Assembly (NCBI GenBank): GCA_038228295.1 | Contig: JBBRPH010000007.1 | Location: 53,886-117,885, forward strand | Length of the DNA stretch: 64,000 nucleotides | Direction of reading: 5' to 3' | Origin: JAICKM01 sp038228295 | Lineage (GTDB): Bacteria; Chloroflexota; Chloroflexia; QHBQ01; JAICKM01 | Shown here: one piece after another, positions 50,288 to 58,133 of the stretch | Numbering within the stretch: the first letter of the stretch is position 1 | Layout of the letters: every line of letters begins with the position of its first letter | Position numbers and translations under genes: made by a program | The notes under the pieces: model-generated | What the model was told of the DNA's origin: nothing | Seen by the model: the letters and a program-made list of their open reading frames with translations, nothing else | Database searches by the model: none

Positions 50288-51043
50288 ATGTCACAAGAAC
50301 AGGTGATGCTAATCGAAGAACTGGCGGCGAATGCGTGGCCGGCTACCGTGCAGCAGCAACTAGACGGTTGGCGGTTGCGCGCAACCGCCGGCGTGACGCG
50401 ACGCGCCAACAGCGTGCTGGCGCGCGGGCCACTGCCTAGCTATCCCCACTGGCCGGCGGTGGTGGCCGAGTTCTATGCGCGCCACGGCTTGCCGCCCCGC
50501 TACCAAATCAGCACCGCCGCCCCCGCCGGGCTGGATAGCGCTTTGCACGACCAGGGTTATGCCGCCGAAGCGCCGACCTTTGTGCAGACTGCGCCCAGCC
50601 AAGTAGTGATAGATCGCGCCACGCCGTTGCCCGGCTACGCACTAGTGCAGCAAGATCGGCTGCAACCCGACTGGTTAGCTGCGTTTCTAGCTATTGGCGG
50701 GCACCCTGCCGCCAAACACGCGGCTTATGCCGGCATCATGCGCGCTATTGGCCCGGCGACTTGCTTCCTGCAAGTGCGCGCCGACAACACGACGGTGGGC
50801 ATCGGGCTGGCGGTGGCTGAACGCGGCTGGGCCGGCTTGCTGGACATCGCTACCGCCCCCAACCGATGTGGCAGGGGCATCGGCACAGCCATCGTGCGGG
50901 CGCTGGCCGCGTGGAGCGCGGCGCAGGGCGCAAAGGAGTTATATTTGCAAGTGGCGCAGGAGAATGCCGGCGCTCTCCGCCTCTATACGCGGCTGGGCTT
51001 TCGCACAGCCTATAGCTACCACTATCGGGTCCAAGCTCAATGA
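50288..51043 (+). CDS. GNAT-family N-acetyltransferase
   Basis: A 251-aa protein. The C-terminal half is a GNAT domain: VGIGLAVAERGWAGLLDIAT, then NRCGRGIGTAIVRALAAWSA, the acetyl-CoA-binding R/QxxGxG/A motif, and LYTRLGFRTAYSYHYR. The N-terminal half (about 1-110, starting LIEELAANAWPATVQQQLDG) is a degenerate second GNAT-like domain of the type seen in tandem-GNAT proteins. The substrate is unknown. It begins 4 bp after truB and ends overlapping the cupin gene, so it is part of the same operon. Confidence 0.87.
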   Translation: MSQEQVMLIEELAANAWPATVQQQLDGWRLRATAGVTRRANSVLARGPLPSYPHWPAVVAEFYARHGLPPRYQISTAAPAGLDSALHDQGYAAEAPTFVQTAPSQVVIDRATPLPGYALVQQDRLQPDWLAAFLAIGGHPAAKHAAYAGIMRAIGPATCFLQVRADNTTVGIGLAVAERGWAGLLDIATAPNRCGRGIGTAIVRALAAWSAAQGAKELYLQVAQENAGALRLYTRLGFRTAYSYHYRVQAQ

Positions 51044-51372
51044 TTTTGGCCCGCCACGACGAATCACACCCGGCCAAAGGCTGGTATGGTGAACTTTTTG
51101 CAGCCGACCCAACGCTGCCTGCGATAGGCTTTGCTAATACCGGGGTCAATGAGCGCCATTACCACCGCGAATTGTACGAAGTCTATTTGATTGGCCGTGG
51201 CAGCAGCACCATGATCCTGGGTGACCAGACCATTATCCTTCAGGCCGGAGATGTGCTGGTAGTGGAACCAGGCGAGATCCATACGTTTGTGGACAACAGC
51301 TCAGACTACTTTCATTTTGTGTTACAATGCCCGCGCCCACAGGGCCGGACTGATAAGGTGCCCGTGCCGTAA
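51040..51372 (+). CDS. Small cupin-domain protein
   Basis: A 110-aa single-domain cupin. Metal-binding motif 1 is HYHRELYEVYLIGRG (His, His, Glu) and motif 2 is GDVLVVEPGEIHTFVDN (His). Such small cupins can be isomerases, dioxygenases or sugar-binding sensors; no substrate can be named. The ATG overlaps the stop of the GNAT gene (ATGA). The first ~30 residues (HDESHPAKGWYGELF) precede the barrel. Confidence 0.88.
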   Translation: MILARHDESHPAKGWYGELFAADPTLPAIGFANTGVNERHYHRELYEVYLIGRGSSTMILGDQTIILQAGDVLVVEPGEIHTFVDNSSDYFHFVLQCPRPQGRTDKVPVP

Positions 51373-51393
51373 CGCTGTTTGCGGATAAATGCT

Positions 51394-52329
51394 ATGATTA
51401 CTGTCACCAACATCGAAACTTATCGCTCCCAACCGACGGTGTTAACCATCGGCAACTTCGACGGCATACACGTCGGTCACCAGGAACTGCTCGGCATGGT
51501 GCGTGAGCGGGCACGCGACCTGGACGTGCGCGCCACGGTGGTCACGTTTGACCCACACACGCGCGCTGTGGTGCGTCCTGATGCGCCACTGGACCTGCTG
51601 ACCCAATTGCCGCAAAAGCTGGAACAGTTGGCTGCGTTGGACCTGGATCAGGCGGCCGTGGTCCCTTTCACGGCGGAACTGGCGCGCTGGGAGGCGCGGA
51701 CGTTCCTGACCTGGCTGCACCGATCTTTCCCACTGGTGGAACTCTGGGCGGGCGAAGGTTTCGCACTGGGCCACCATCGCACCGGCAACCTTGATATGCT
51801 GGCCCATATCGGCGACGCGCTGGGCTACCGGTTGCAGATTTTCCCACCGGTGCAGGGCGCAACTGGGGCGATCAGCAGCACCGCGATCCGCCATGCGCTG
51901 GCGGCGGGCGAAGTCACGGCGGCGACGGCCATGCTGGGGCGGCCCTACCGGTTGCCGGGCCTGGTCGTACCGGGCGCACAGCGCGGGCGCACGTTAGGTT
52001 ATCCTACAGCCAATCTGAATCCGCCGGCACACCAGGCCATTCCCGCCGACGGCATCTACGCCACGCGCGTCCACCGCCCCGCGACGGGCGAGTCGCTAGC
52101 GAGCATCACCAGCATCGGCGTGCGCCCGACCTTCGGCCCCAGTGAGCGATTGATCGAGGTCTATATCCTCGATTTCCAGGACGATCTCTACGGCGAAACC
52201 CTGGAAGTAGACTTCATTACCCACCTGCGCCCGCAAGCTACCTACAGCGGGGCGGCCGCCCTGATCGTGCAAATGCAGCAAGACGAAGCCCACACGCGCG
52301 CGATCTTAGCCCAGCCCGATCCTCGTTAA
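51394..52329 (+). CDS. ribF: Bifunctional riboflavin kinase/FAD synthetase
   Basis: Phosphorylates riboflavin to FMN and adenylylates FMN to FAD. The 311-aa protein has the FAD-synthetase nucleotidyltransferase motif GNFDGIHVGH (20-29), followed by a segment ending ISSTAIRHALAAG. The C-terminal riboflavin-kinase barrel begins GRTLGYPTANL. ATG 51394 fits the family; an upstream TTG in frame (51379) is less likely. Ends the truB-GNAT-cupin-ribF run. Confidence 0.95.
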   Translation: MITVTNIETYRSQPTVLTIGNFDGIHVGHQELLGMVRERARDLDVRATVVTFDPHTRAVVRPDAPLDLLTQLPQKLEQLAALDLDQAAVVPFTAELARWEARTFLTWLHRSFPLVELWAGEGFALGHHRTGNLDMLAHIGDALGYRLQIFPPVQGATGAISSTAIRHALAAGEVTAATAMLGRPYRLPGLVVPGAQRGRTLGYPTANLNPPAHQAIPADGIYATRVHRPATGESLASITSIGVRPTFGPSERLIEVYILDFQDDLYGETLEVDFITHLRPQATYSGAAALIVQMQQDEAHTRAILAQPDPR

Positions 52330-52487
52330 TCTACGCACAGGCGCTGAAGAAAGGTTGCTGATCCACCAAGCAACGCAAAGGATCAGGAAGAACAATGATT
52401 AAATAGCAATTTACGGCCGGCTTCGCATTATCCTTTGCACGTCGTCGCGCGCTTCGCGGATAAATTCGTTATGCTTCGCGGAGGAGA

Positions 52488-53027
52488 TCACGCATATTCC
52501 GAGGCCGCCGAGACCTGGGCGCCGTCGTGTTCGGCTTGCAGCGTGGTGCGTTGGGCGCTCAGGTCGTGCAAGCGGGTAGCCAGATCGGCGCGCAGTTGCG
52601 TCATATCGGTCAGCTTGCGGTCCAGCAGGTCCAGTTGCCCGGCGGTATTGGCGATTACATGATCGAGCTGGGTTAAACGACGGCGCACCGTGGCGGCATC
52701 GGTCGGATTGGGGGTGGGGCGTAGCTGCACCTCCTCGGCGTTGATGATCGCCTTGACCTCAGCCAGCGAAAAGCCGAGCAGCCCTTTGAGGCGCAAGATA
52801 TGCCGCAAGCGGGCCACATCGGCGGGTGAATAGAGCCGGAAGCCGCCCGCCAGGCGCGTCGGCGGGTCCAATAGTTGCAACTCTTCGTAATAGCGGAGCG
52901 TGCGCTGGGTTAGCCCGGTCAAGGCGGCTACTTCACCGATCTGCAAATACTCGCCATCGGGCGCGGCGCTTTCGACCGTGCCGACCATACGGAGTGGGGC
53001 TAGGGGCTGGGGCTTGTCTTTAACCAT
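52488..53027 (-). CDS. MerR-family transcriptional regulator
   Basis: A 179-aa regulator. The winged HTH is LQIGEVAALTGLTQRTLRYY, followed by EELQLLDPP; the helix-rich remainder is a coiled-coil dimerisation region (about 100-165). No Cys pair or effector domain is visible, so it is not a metal sensor of the classic MerR/CueR kind. ATG 53027 is chosen because GGAAGGAG lies about 10 nt upstream; an in-frame GTG (53036) sits too close to that site. It is divergent from the metallo-beta-lactamase-fold gene, with a dyad between them. Confidence 0.88.
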   Translation of the reverse strand: MVKDKPQPLAPLRMVGTVESAAPDGEYLQIGEVAALTGLTQRTLRYYEELQLLDPPTRLAGGFRLYSPADVARLRHILRLKGLLGFSLAEVKAIINAEEVQLRPTPNPTDAATVRRRLTQLDHVIANTAGQLDLLDRKLTDMTQLRADLATRLHDLSAQRTTLQAEHDGAQVSAASEYA

Positions 53028-53062
53028 TGCAGGCACTCTCCTTCCAATTAAAACTATCTTTT

Positions 53063-53078
53063 ACGCTTACGTAAACGT
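53063..53078. promoter_or_regulatory. Possible MerR operator (dyad)
   Basis: acgcttac/gtaaacgt: 16-bp dyad with one mismatch and a perfect ttacgtaa centre, in the divergent spacer between the MerR gene and the MBL gene. Confidence 0.5.
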
Positions 53079-53132
53079 GACCTTACCACGAATAGATCTC
53101 GCTTACCCGTAACCTGTGCCTGATTTTGGCAC

Positions 53133-53160
53133 TTGACATCATGATCCGATCGCATACACT
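53133..53160 (+). promoter_or_regulatory. Promoter of the MBL-fold hydrolase gene
   Basis: TTGACA (53133-53138), 16-bp spacer, TACACT (53155-53160), 46 bp before the ATG. Confidence 0.6.
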
Positions 53161-53206
53161 AGAGGCAGCACATCTGATACCCCTAGCGGCAAGAGAGAGG
53201 CAGGAG

Positions 53207-54163
53207 ATGCAGAGCAAAGATCAGGTGCTTCCCGAATCACGGCATTTTCGGCTGCAACAGATCGCCGGCGGTGTCTACGCCGCCGTCGCCACCGAGGGCG
53301 CGGGCGCGATGGCTAACGCAGGCATCGTGGATCTGGGCGACCGCACGCTGGTCTTCGACACCTTCTGGACCCCGCAGGCCGCCCGCGACTTACGCGCCGC
53401 GGCCGAAGCTCTGACCGGGCGCCCAGTCGCCTATGTCATCAACAGCCACCGCCACGGCGAACACGTCTACGGCAACGGCGTATTTGCCGACGCCGACATT
53501 ATCGCCACCACGCGCACGCGCGAGATGATCGCCGTCAAATGCACGCCGGTGATTGACTATGTGCGCGCCAACACGGCGGCGTATATCCGGTCGCGCGAAG
53601 ATCAAGTGGAGCAGGAGCGCGACGAGGTTCGCCGCAAGCAGCTATTGCTCAAATTGAACAGCGACCGCGAGTTCGCCGCCGCCATGCCCGGCTTCGATTT
53701 GCGCCTGCCCAACCAGACGTTTGAGGCGCGCATGGTGTTTTACGGCGCACACCGCAGCGCCGAAGTGATCACTTACGGCGGCGGGCACAGCGAAAACGAC
53801 GCTTTCCTGTATATCCCCGGCGCGCGTATCGCGTTCATGGGCGATCTGCTGGCCGTTAAAACGCACCCGGCGATGTGGGACGGCAAGCCGGAAGATTGGG
53901 TGCGGATTTTGCAGCAGGTGGAGATGCTCGACCTGACCACCGTCGTGCCGGGTCACGGACCGGTGGGCACCGGCGACGACCTGGGGTTGATGCGCTATTA
54001 CATCGGCGAGCTGGTGCGCATCACGTCAGGCATTGTCGGTGGCGGACGCTCGGCGGAAGAGGCGGCCACGCGACCGATCCCGCCGCCGTTCGACGGCTGG
54101 GCCATGAGCGAAGTATTCGGCCGCAATATGCGCTTTTTGCATGACCGTCTGGTACAGGGCTAG
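53207..54163 (+). CDS. Metallo-beta-lactamase-fold hydrolase
   Basis: A 318-aa hydrolase. The metal motif is SHRHGEHVYGN: His81, His83, Glu85, His86. The family normally has HxHxDH, so the Asp is replaced by Glu. Later ligands are in GGGHSENDAF, the Asp-containing FMGDLLAVK and VVPGHGPVG. It resembles SoxH/quinoprotein-relay-type or alkyl-hydrolase MBL proteins; the substrate is unknown. ATG 53207 is preceded by GGCAGGAG and lies downstream of the promoter, which rules out the longer reading. Likely under the divergent MerR. Confidence 0.87.
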   Translation: MQSKDQVLPESRHFRLQQIAGGVYAAVATEGAGAMANAGIVDLGDRTLVFDTFWTPQAARDLRAAAEALTGRPVAYVINSHRHGEHVYGNGVFADADIIATTRTREMIAVKCTPVIDYVRANTAAYIRSREDQVEQERDEVRRKQLLLKLNSDREFAAAMPGFDLRLPNQTFEARMVFYGAHRSAEVITYGGGHSENDAFLYIPGARIAFMGDLLAVKTHPAMWDGKPEDWVRILQQVEMLDLTTVVPGHGPVGTGDDLGLMRYYIGELVRITSGIVGGGRSAEEAATRPIPPPFDGWAMSEVFGRNMRFLHDRLVQG

Positions 54164-54224
54164 GCACTGCCGGCGGCAACCGCAAGGGCTGCGGGCCACG
54201 AGATAGAGAAGGGTCGTCGCGCCG

Positions 54225-54947
54225 ATGCTCGCCATCGAGTTTGCCGTCAGCAAGATCAACAAATACGCCAGCAGCGAAAGCGGCGACACGGTGGAGGTGA
54301 TCGAACGCCCGCACGGCGGCTTCACCGCGCTGCTAGTGGACGGCCAGGGCAGCGGGCGCGCATCTAAGCTGCTCAGTACGCTGGTAGCTCGCGCTGTCTT
54401 GCCGTTGATCAAAGACGGTGTGCGCGACGGCGTGACGGCCCGCGCCGCGCACGACTATCTCTACTTACAGCGCGGCGGCAAAGTGTCGGCCACGCTAGCC
54501 CTCTGCTCGGTGGATCTCGGCAGCCGCACGCTGGTGCTGACGCGCAACAGCCATTGTCCGTTCGTAGTCTACACACCGGACGACGGGCTACACCGGCTGG
54601 CCGACGAAGCGCAGCCCATCGGCCTTTATGCCCATACCCGCCCGGTGATCCAAGAGATGCCGCTAGTGGCCGATATGTGGGCGGTGACGTTCAGCGACGG
54701 CGTGCTGGAAGCTGGACGGCGGGCGGGCATCGCCTGGGATGTCGCTGCCGCATTGACCGATCTGCTGCCGCCCGCCGCGCCGGCCGGTACACCCCGCGCC
54801 GTCGCCGATGCGCTGCTGGCCGGTGCGCTGGCCGCCGACCAGGGTCGCCCACAAGACGACATGAGCGTGCTGGTGGTCGCCCTACGCCCCACGCCCGACT
54901 CCAGCTTCGTGCGAACGTTCGACCTACGCGCACCGCTCGATCTGTGA
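54225..54947 (+). CDS. SpoIIE/PP2C-type serine phosphatase
   Basis: A 240-aa stand-alone PP2C-SpoIIE domain: LLVDGQGSG (metal-binding Asp near residue 38), VTFSDGVLEAGRRAG, and the C-terminal GRPQDDMSVLVVAL. These proteins dephosphorylate STAS anti-sigma-factor antagonists or regulators. No kinase (RsbW) or STAS gene is near. It begins 61 bp after the MBL gene and overlaps the MFS gene by GTGA, so the phosphatase and the exporter are translated together. Confidence 0.88.
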   Translation: MLAIEFAVSKINKYASSESGDTVEVIERPHGGFTALLVDGQGSGRASKLLSTLVARAVLPLIKDGVRDGVTARAAHDYLYLQRGGKVSATLALCSVDLGSRTLVLTRNSHCPFVVYTPDDGLHRLADEAQPIGLYAHTRPVIQEMPLVADMWAVTFSDGVLEAGRRAGIAWDVAAALTDLLPPAAPAGTPRAVADALLAGALAADQGRPQDDMSVLVVALRPTPDSSFVRTFDLRAPLDL

Positions 54948-56176
54948 GCCGCCCACACGGCGACGGGCTATGGCGGCAGCCCAATTTCGTGAAGCTATGG
55001 CTGGGCCGCACCGTGTCGGAGATCGGCTCCGGCATCAGCGGCACAGCCTTGCCGATAGTGGCGTTGCTGACACTGGGCGCTACGCCCGGCCAGATGGGCC
55101 TGCTACAAGCGGTAGGCGATGTGCCGGTGCTGCTCTTCGGCCTATTGGCAGGCGTGTGGGTAGATCGCCTACGTCGGCGCCCGTTGCTGATCGCGGCCGA
55201 CCTGGGCCGAGCACTCCTGATTGGATTGATCCCGTTAGCCGCCTGGCTGGGCGCGCTCAATCTGACGCTGCTCTACGGCGTGGCGGCACTGGCCGGCGTG
55301 CTGACCGTGCTATTCAACGTCGCCGATCAGTCCTACCTGCCCGCGTTGGTGGAGCACGAGGCGATCCTGGAAGGCAACAGCAAATTGGCGGCGAGCAGTG
55401 CCGTGGCGGAAATCGCCGGCCCGTCGCTGGGCGGCGTGCTGGTGCAGACGCTCACCGCACCTATTGCCGTCCTGTTCGATGCGCTGTCGTTCCTCATCTC
55501 CGCCGCATCTCTGGCGCTGATCCGCCGCGTGGAACCGCCGCCCCCATCATCCAGCGCGCCACCCGATGTACGCCGTGAGATCGGTGAGGGGTTGCGCCTA
55601 GTCTGGGGTGATCCGGTACTACGCGCGGTAACCCTCAGCGCCGCCACCTTCAGTCTCTTCGGGGGCGCATTCGCCACGCTCTACAGCCTCTACCTGCTCC
55701 GCGACCTGGGCCTCAGCCCTGCCGTGCTGGGCGCGTTGATCGGCGCGGGCGGTATCAGCGCGCTGCTCGGTGCGGGCCTGGTCGAGCGCGTGACGCGCCG
55801 CTGGGGGGTGGGCCGCACACTGATCGGCAGCCTACTGTGCGGCACCACCGTGCAACTCTTAGTGCCGCTGGCGAGTGGCCCGCCGGTCGTCACAGTGCCT
55901 ATCTTGCTGCTTACGCAACTCACCGATGCAGCGCTGACGATCTTTTTCATTAACGAAACCAGCCTGCGCCAGCGTCGTGTGCCTGACCACCTGCTGGGCC
56001 GCGCCAACGCTAGCGTGCAGTTCGCTGTCGGTGGCATCGCGCCCATCGGCGCATTAGTAGCCGGCATGTTGGCCGACGGGTGGGGCGCACGTCCCACCCT
56101 GCTACTCGGCAACCTCGGTATGATCGGTGCCGCCGCCTGGATGGCGTTCTCACCGGTACGGAAGTTGACAGAGTAG
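54944..56176 (+). CDS. MFS transporter (MFS_3/EntS-like exporter)
   Basis: A 410-aa protein with about 12 membrane helices. The start VKLWLGRTVSEIGSGISGTALPIVAL, the A-like motif VDRLRRRPLLIAADLGRA, and LPALVEHEAILEGNSKLAAS are typical of the MFS_3 group that includes EntS and macrolide exporters. The cargo is unknown. The GTG at 54944 overlaps the phosphatase stop (GTGA). A longer upstream frame overlaps the phosphatase gene and is not real. Confidence 0.9.
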   Translation: MSRPHGDGLWRQPNFVKLWLGRTVSEIGSGISGTALPIVALLTLGATPGQMGLLQAVGDVPVLLFGLLAGVWVDRLRRRPLLIAADLGRALLIGLIPLAAWLGALNLTLLYGVAALAGVLTVLFNVADQSYLPALVEHEAILEGNSKLAASSAVAEIAGPSLGGVLVQTLTAPIAVLFDALSFLISAASLALIRRVEPPPPSSSAPPDVRREIGEGLRLVWGDPVLRAVTLSAATFSLFGGAFATLYSLYLLRDLGLSPAVLGALIGAGGISALLGAGLVERVTRRWGVGRTLIGSLLCGTTVQLLVPLASGPPVVTVPILLLTQLTDAALTIFFINETSLRQRRVPDHLLGRANASVQFAVGGIAPIGALVAGMLADGWGARPTLLLGNLGMIGAAAWMAFSPVRKLTE

Positions 56177-56260
56177 GGCGTAAAGCATGAGGAACTGCCG
56201 GCTAGAAACTGTGCAAAGGTAACCGGCCTAATTAACAAGGTTTACGCGACAGGAGCCACA

Positions 56261-56923
56261 ATGGACCAGCCTACCCGCACCACCCGCCTGCGCGTGGCCG
56301 CCGATCCCATTTGGCGGCAGCAAGCGGAGCAGCCGTTTTTGCAAGGGTTGCTAGACGGCACCTTGCCGGCCGCCAAGTTTCTCTTCTACACGCGCCAGGA
56401 CGTGATCTTTTTGCGCGAGATGAACCGCGTGTTCGGCTATGGCGCGGCGCGGGCCGATCAGCCGGCCGACACGGCTCAGTTCGCGCGCCTGCTGCTCGAC
56501 ACCGACGCGATCCTGACTGATCTGCACGGCCGCTATGCGACAAGTCTGGGTATCAGCGCCGCCGACCTGGAGGGCACACCAGCCGCGGCGACCACTTACG
56601 CCTACAGCCGCCACCTGTTAGCGACAGCGGCGACCGACAGCTACCCGGCACTGGTCGCCGCGTTGCTGCCCAGTATGTGGATGTATGACGAACTCGGCGC
56701 GCATCTGGCGACGCTGCCGCCGGCTGACCCGGCCCATCCCTACTACGAGTGGTTGCGAGTCCATGCCGGTCCGCATCTGACAACCGTTACCACCTGGCTG
56801 CGCGGTATCCTCGACCGTGCGCTGGTCGCGCCCGCCGACGAAGTACACCTGAGCGAGGTTTTTGTGCGCAGCAGCCGCTACGAGATCGCGTTCTGGGCGA
56901 TGGCTTGGCACGAGGAGCTATAA
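56261..56923 (+). CDS. TenA/PQQC-family protein (Cys-less, TenA_E-like)
   Basis: A 220-aa helical protein of the TenA (thiaminase II) family, which salvages thiamin pyrimidines by hydrolysing aminopyrimidines. Family residues include the FLFYTRQDVIFL motif (Asp47) and ALLPSMWMYDELG. Where TenA_C enzymes have the catalytic Cys (LPCxW), this protein has Ser138. It fits the TenA_E subgroup or a related non-thiaminase member. The C-terminal Glu region RYEIAFWAMAWHEE is intact. It lies in the same run as the MFS exporter; no other thiamin genes are nearby. Confidence 0.85.
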   Translation: MDQPTRTTRLRVAADPIWRQQAEQPFLQGLLDGTLPAAKFLFYTRQDVIFLREMNRVFGYGAARADQPADTAQFARLLLDTDAILTDLHGRYATSLGISAADLEGTPAAATTYAYSRHLLATAATDSYPALVAALLPSMWMYDELGAHLATLPPADPAHPYYEWLRVHAGPHLTTVTTWLRGILDRALVAPADEVHLSEVFVRSSRYEIAFWAMAWHEEL

Positions 56924-56970
56924 CCCGCTTTGACCCGACAACTGTGGCTATAGGCGAGAGGGAACTGGTT

Positions 56971-57597
56971 TTGTCCGAACAACCTATGCGAACGGCCTAT
57001 AATCAGGTGGCTGCCGCATATGCCGTCAAGAACGCTGCGCTGCCCGCTGAACTGATTGATTATGGGCAGCGGTTCCTGGCGCGGCTAGGCGGGCCAGGGC
57101 GCGTACTGGACGTGGGCTGCGGCGCGGGTCGCGACATGGCCTGGATGGAGGCGCAGGGCGTCGCTGTCACCGGGGTGGACCTGTCGGAAGGGATGCTAGC
57201 GCAGGCACGACGACTGGTGCGCGGCCCACTGGTGCAGAGCGATATGCGCCGGCTGCCTTTTGCCGCTGGGCGCTTCGCGGGGCTGTGGGTCGCCGCGTCG
57301 CTGCTGCACCTAGCCAAAGCCGAAGTACCGGGCGCGTTGGGGGAGCTACGCCGCATACTAGGTCCAGCGGGGTTGCTAATGCTGGATCTGCAAGAAGGCG
57401 TAGGCGAAGGCTGGGAACGTAGCCCTTACGGCCCAGTAGATCGCCTGTTCGCGCGCTACAGCGCCGCCGAAGTCACGCAGTTGCTAGCCCAGGCGGGCTT
57501 TCGCGTGCTCGAACAGAGTCGCACACCCGGCGAAACACGCACCTGGCTACAATTCCTGGCGCAGAAAAACCGCGATACATCATTTACTACAGAATAG
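56971..57597 (+). CDS. Class I SAM-dependent methyltransferase
   Basis: A 208-aa Methyltransf_11-type protein with SAM motif I VLDVGCGAGRDMAW (about 45-58), acidic motif VTGVDLSEGML, DMRRLPFAAGRF and the post-motif LRRILGPAGLLMLDL. The substrate is unknown. I chose TTG 56971 because GAGAGGGA lies 8 nt upstream; ATG 56986 is the alternative. It is located between tenA-like and Nudix genes. Confidence 0.87.
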   Translation: MSEQPMRTAYNQVAAAYAVKNAALPAELIDYGQRFLARLGGPGRVLDVGCGAGRDMAWMEAQGVAVTGVDLSEGMLAQARRLVRGPLVQSDMRRLPFAAGRFAGLWVAASLLHLAKAEVPGALGELRRILGPAGLLMLDLQEGVGEGWERSPYGPVDRLFARYSAAEVTQLLAQAGFRVLEQSRTPGETRTWLQFLAQKNRDTSFTTE

Positions 57598-57605
57598 GAT
57601 TAGTT

Positions 57606-58085
57606 ATGTCAACTGATTACCGCACTCCGCAAGAGATCTGGCGGCACTACCGCGTGGCACACGGCGCGCTGATCGAAGATGGGCAGATCCTGCTCGTGGG
57701 CAACGCCTGGTATACCGATCAGCCGCCGATTTGGAGTTTACCCGGCGGGCGCGGCGAAGAGGGCGAACCACTGCCCGCCACGCTGATACGCGAGTTCCGC
57801 GAGGAGACAGGGCTGGAGGTGGAAGTCGGGCCGCTGCTCTACGTTGCTGAATCACAGTCGCCCAGCACCCGGCAACACTTCCTCACCTGTGCCTTCGCCG
57901 TGCGACGCAGCGGCGGTAGCCTCGCCACCACCGATGCCGTGGTCCGCGAAGTGCGTTTCGTGCCCCTCCCCGACCTCGCCGCCTACCTTACCACCCCCAG
58001 CCTCGGCGCACCCATTCGCCACTGGCTCGATCACCCCAACGCCCCCCCGCGCTACTGGCTCTTCCCCGACTACCTGCAACAATAG
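57606..58085 (+). CDS. Nudix hydrolase
   Basis: A 159-aa pyrophosphohydrolase. The Nudix box is complete at about 48-70: G-x5-E-x7-REFREETGL, with preceding WSLPGG. The N-terminus VAHGALIEDGQILLVGNAWY is typical of mutT-like or ADP-ribose-type members. The substrate is not defined. It follows the methyltransferase by 8 bp. The next gene is convergent, 48 bp away. Confidence 0.92.
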   Translation: MSTDYRTPQEIWRHYRVAHGALIEDGQILLVGNAWYTDQPPIWSLPGGRGEEGEPLPATLIREFREETGLEVEVGPLLYVAESQSPSTRQHFLTCAFAVRRSGGSLATTDAVVREVRFVPLPDLAAYLTTPSLGAPIRHWLDHPNAPPRYWLFPDYLQQ

Positions 58086-58133
58086 CCCCTGTCCCAGTCC
58101 GCGCAGGCGGGCTTCATAGTAGTTGTCGCGACT

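Noticed and set aside
54554..54943. 130-codon N-terminal extension of the MFS transporter
   Set aside because: It is the shadow of the SpoIIE-type phosphatase gene; GTG 54944 overlaps that gene's stop in the usual coupled way.
56749..56970. N-terminal extension of the methyltransferase into the TenA-like gene
   Set aside because: It overlaps the real TenA-like coding region in another frame, and a ribosome site precedes TTG 56971.
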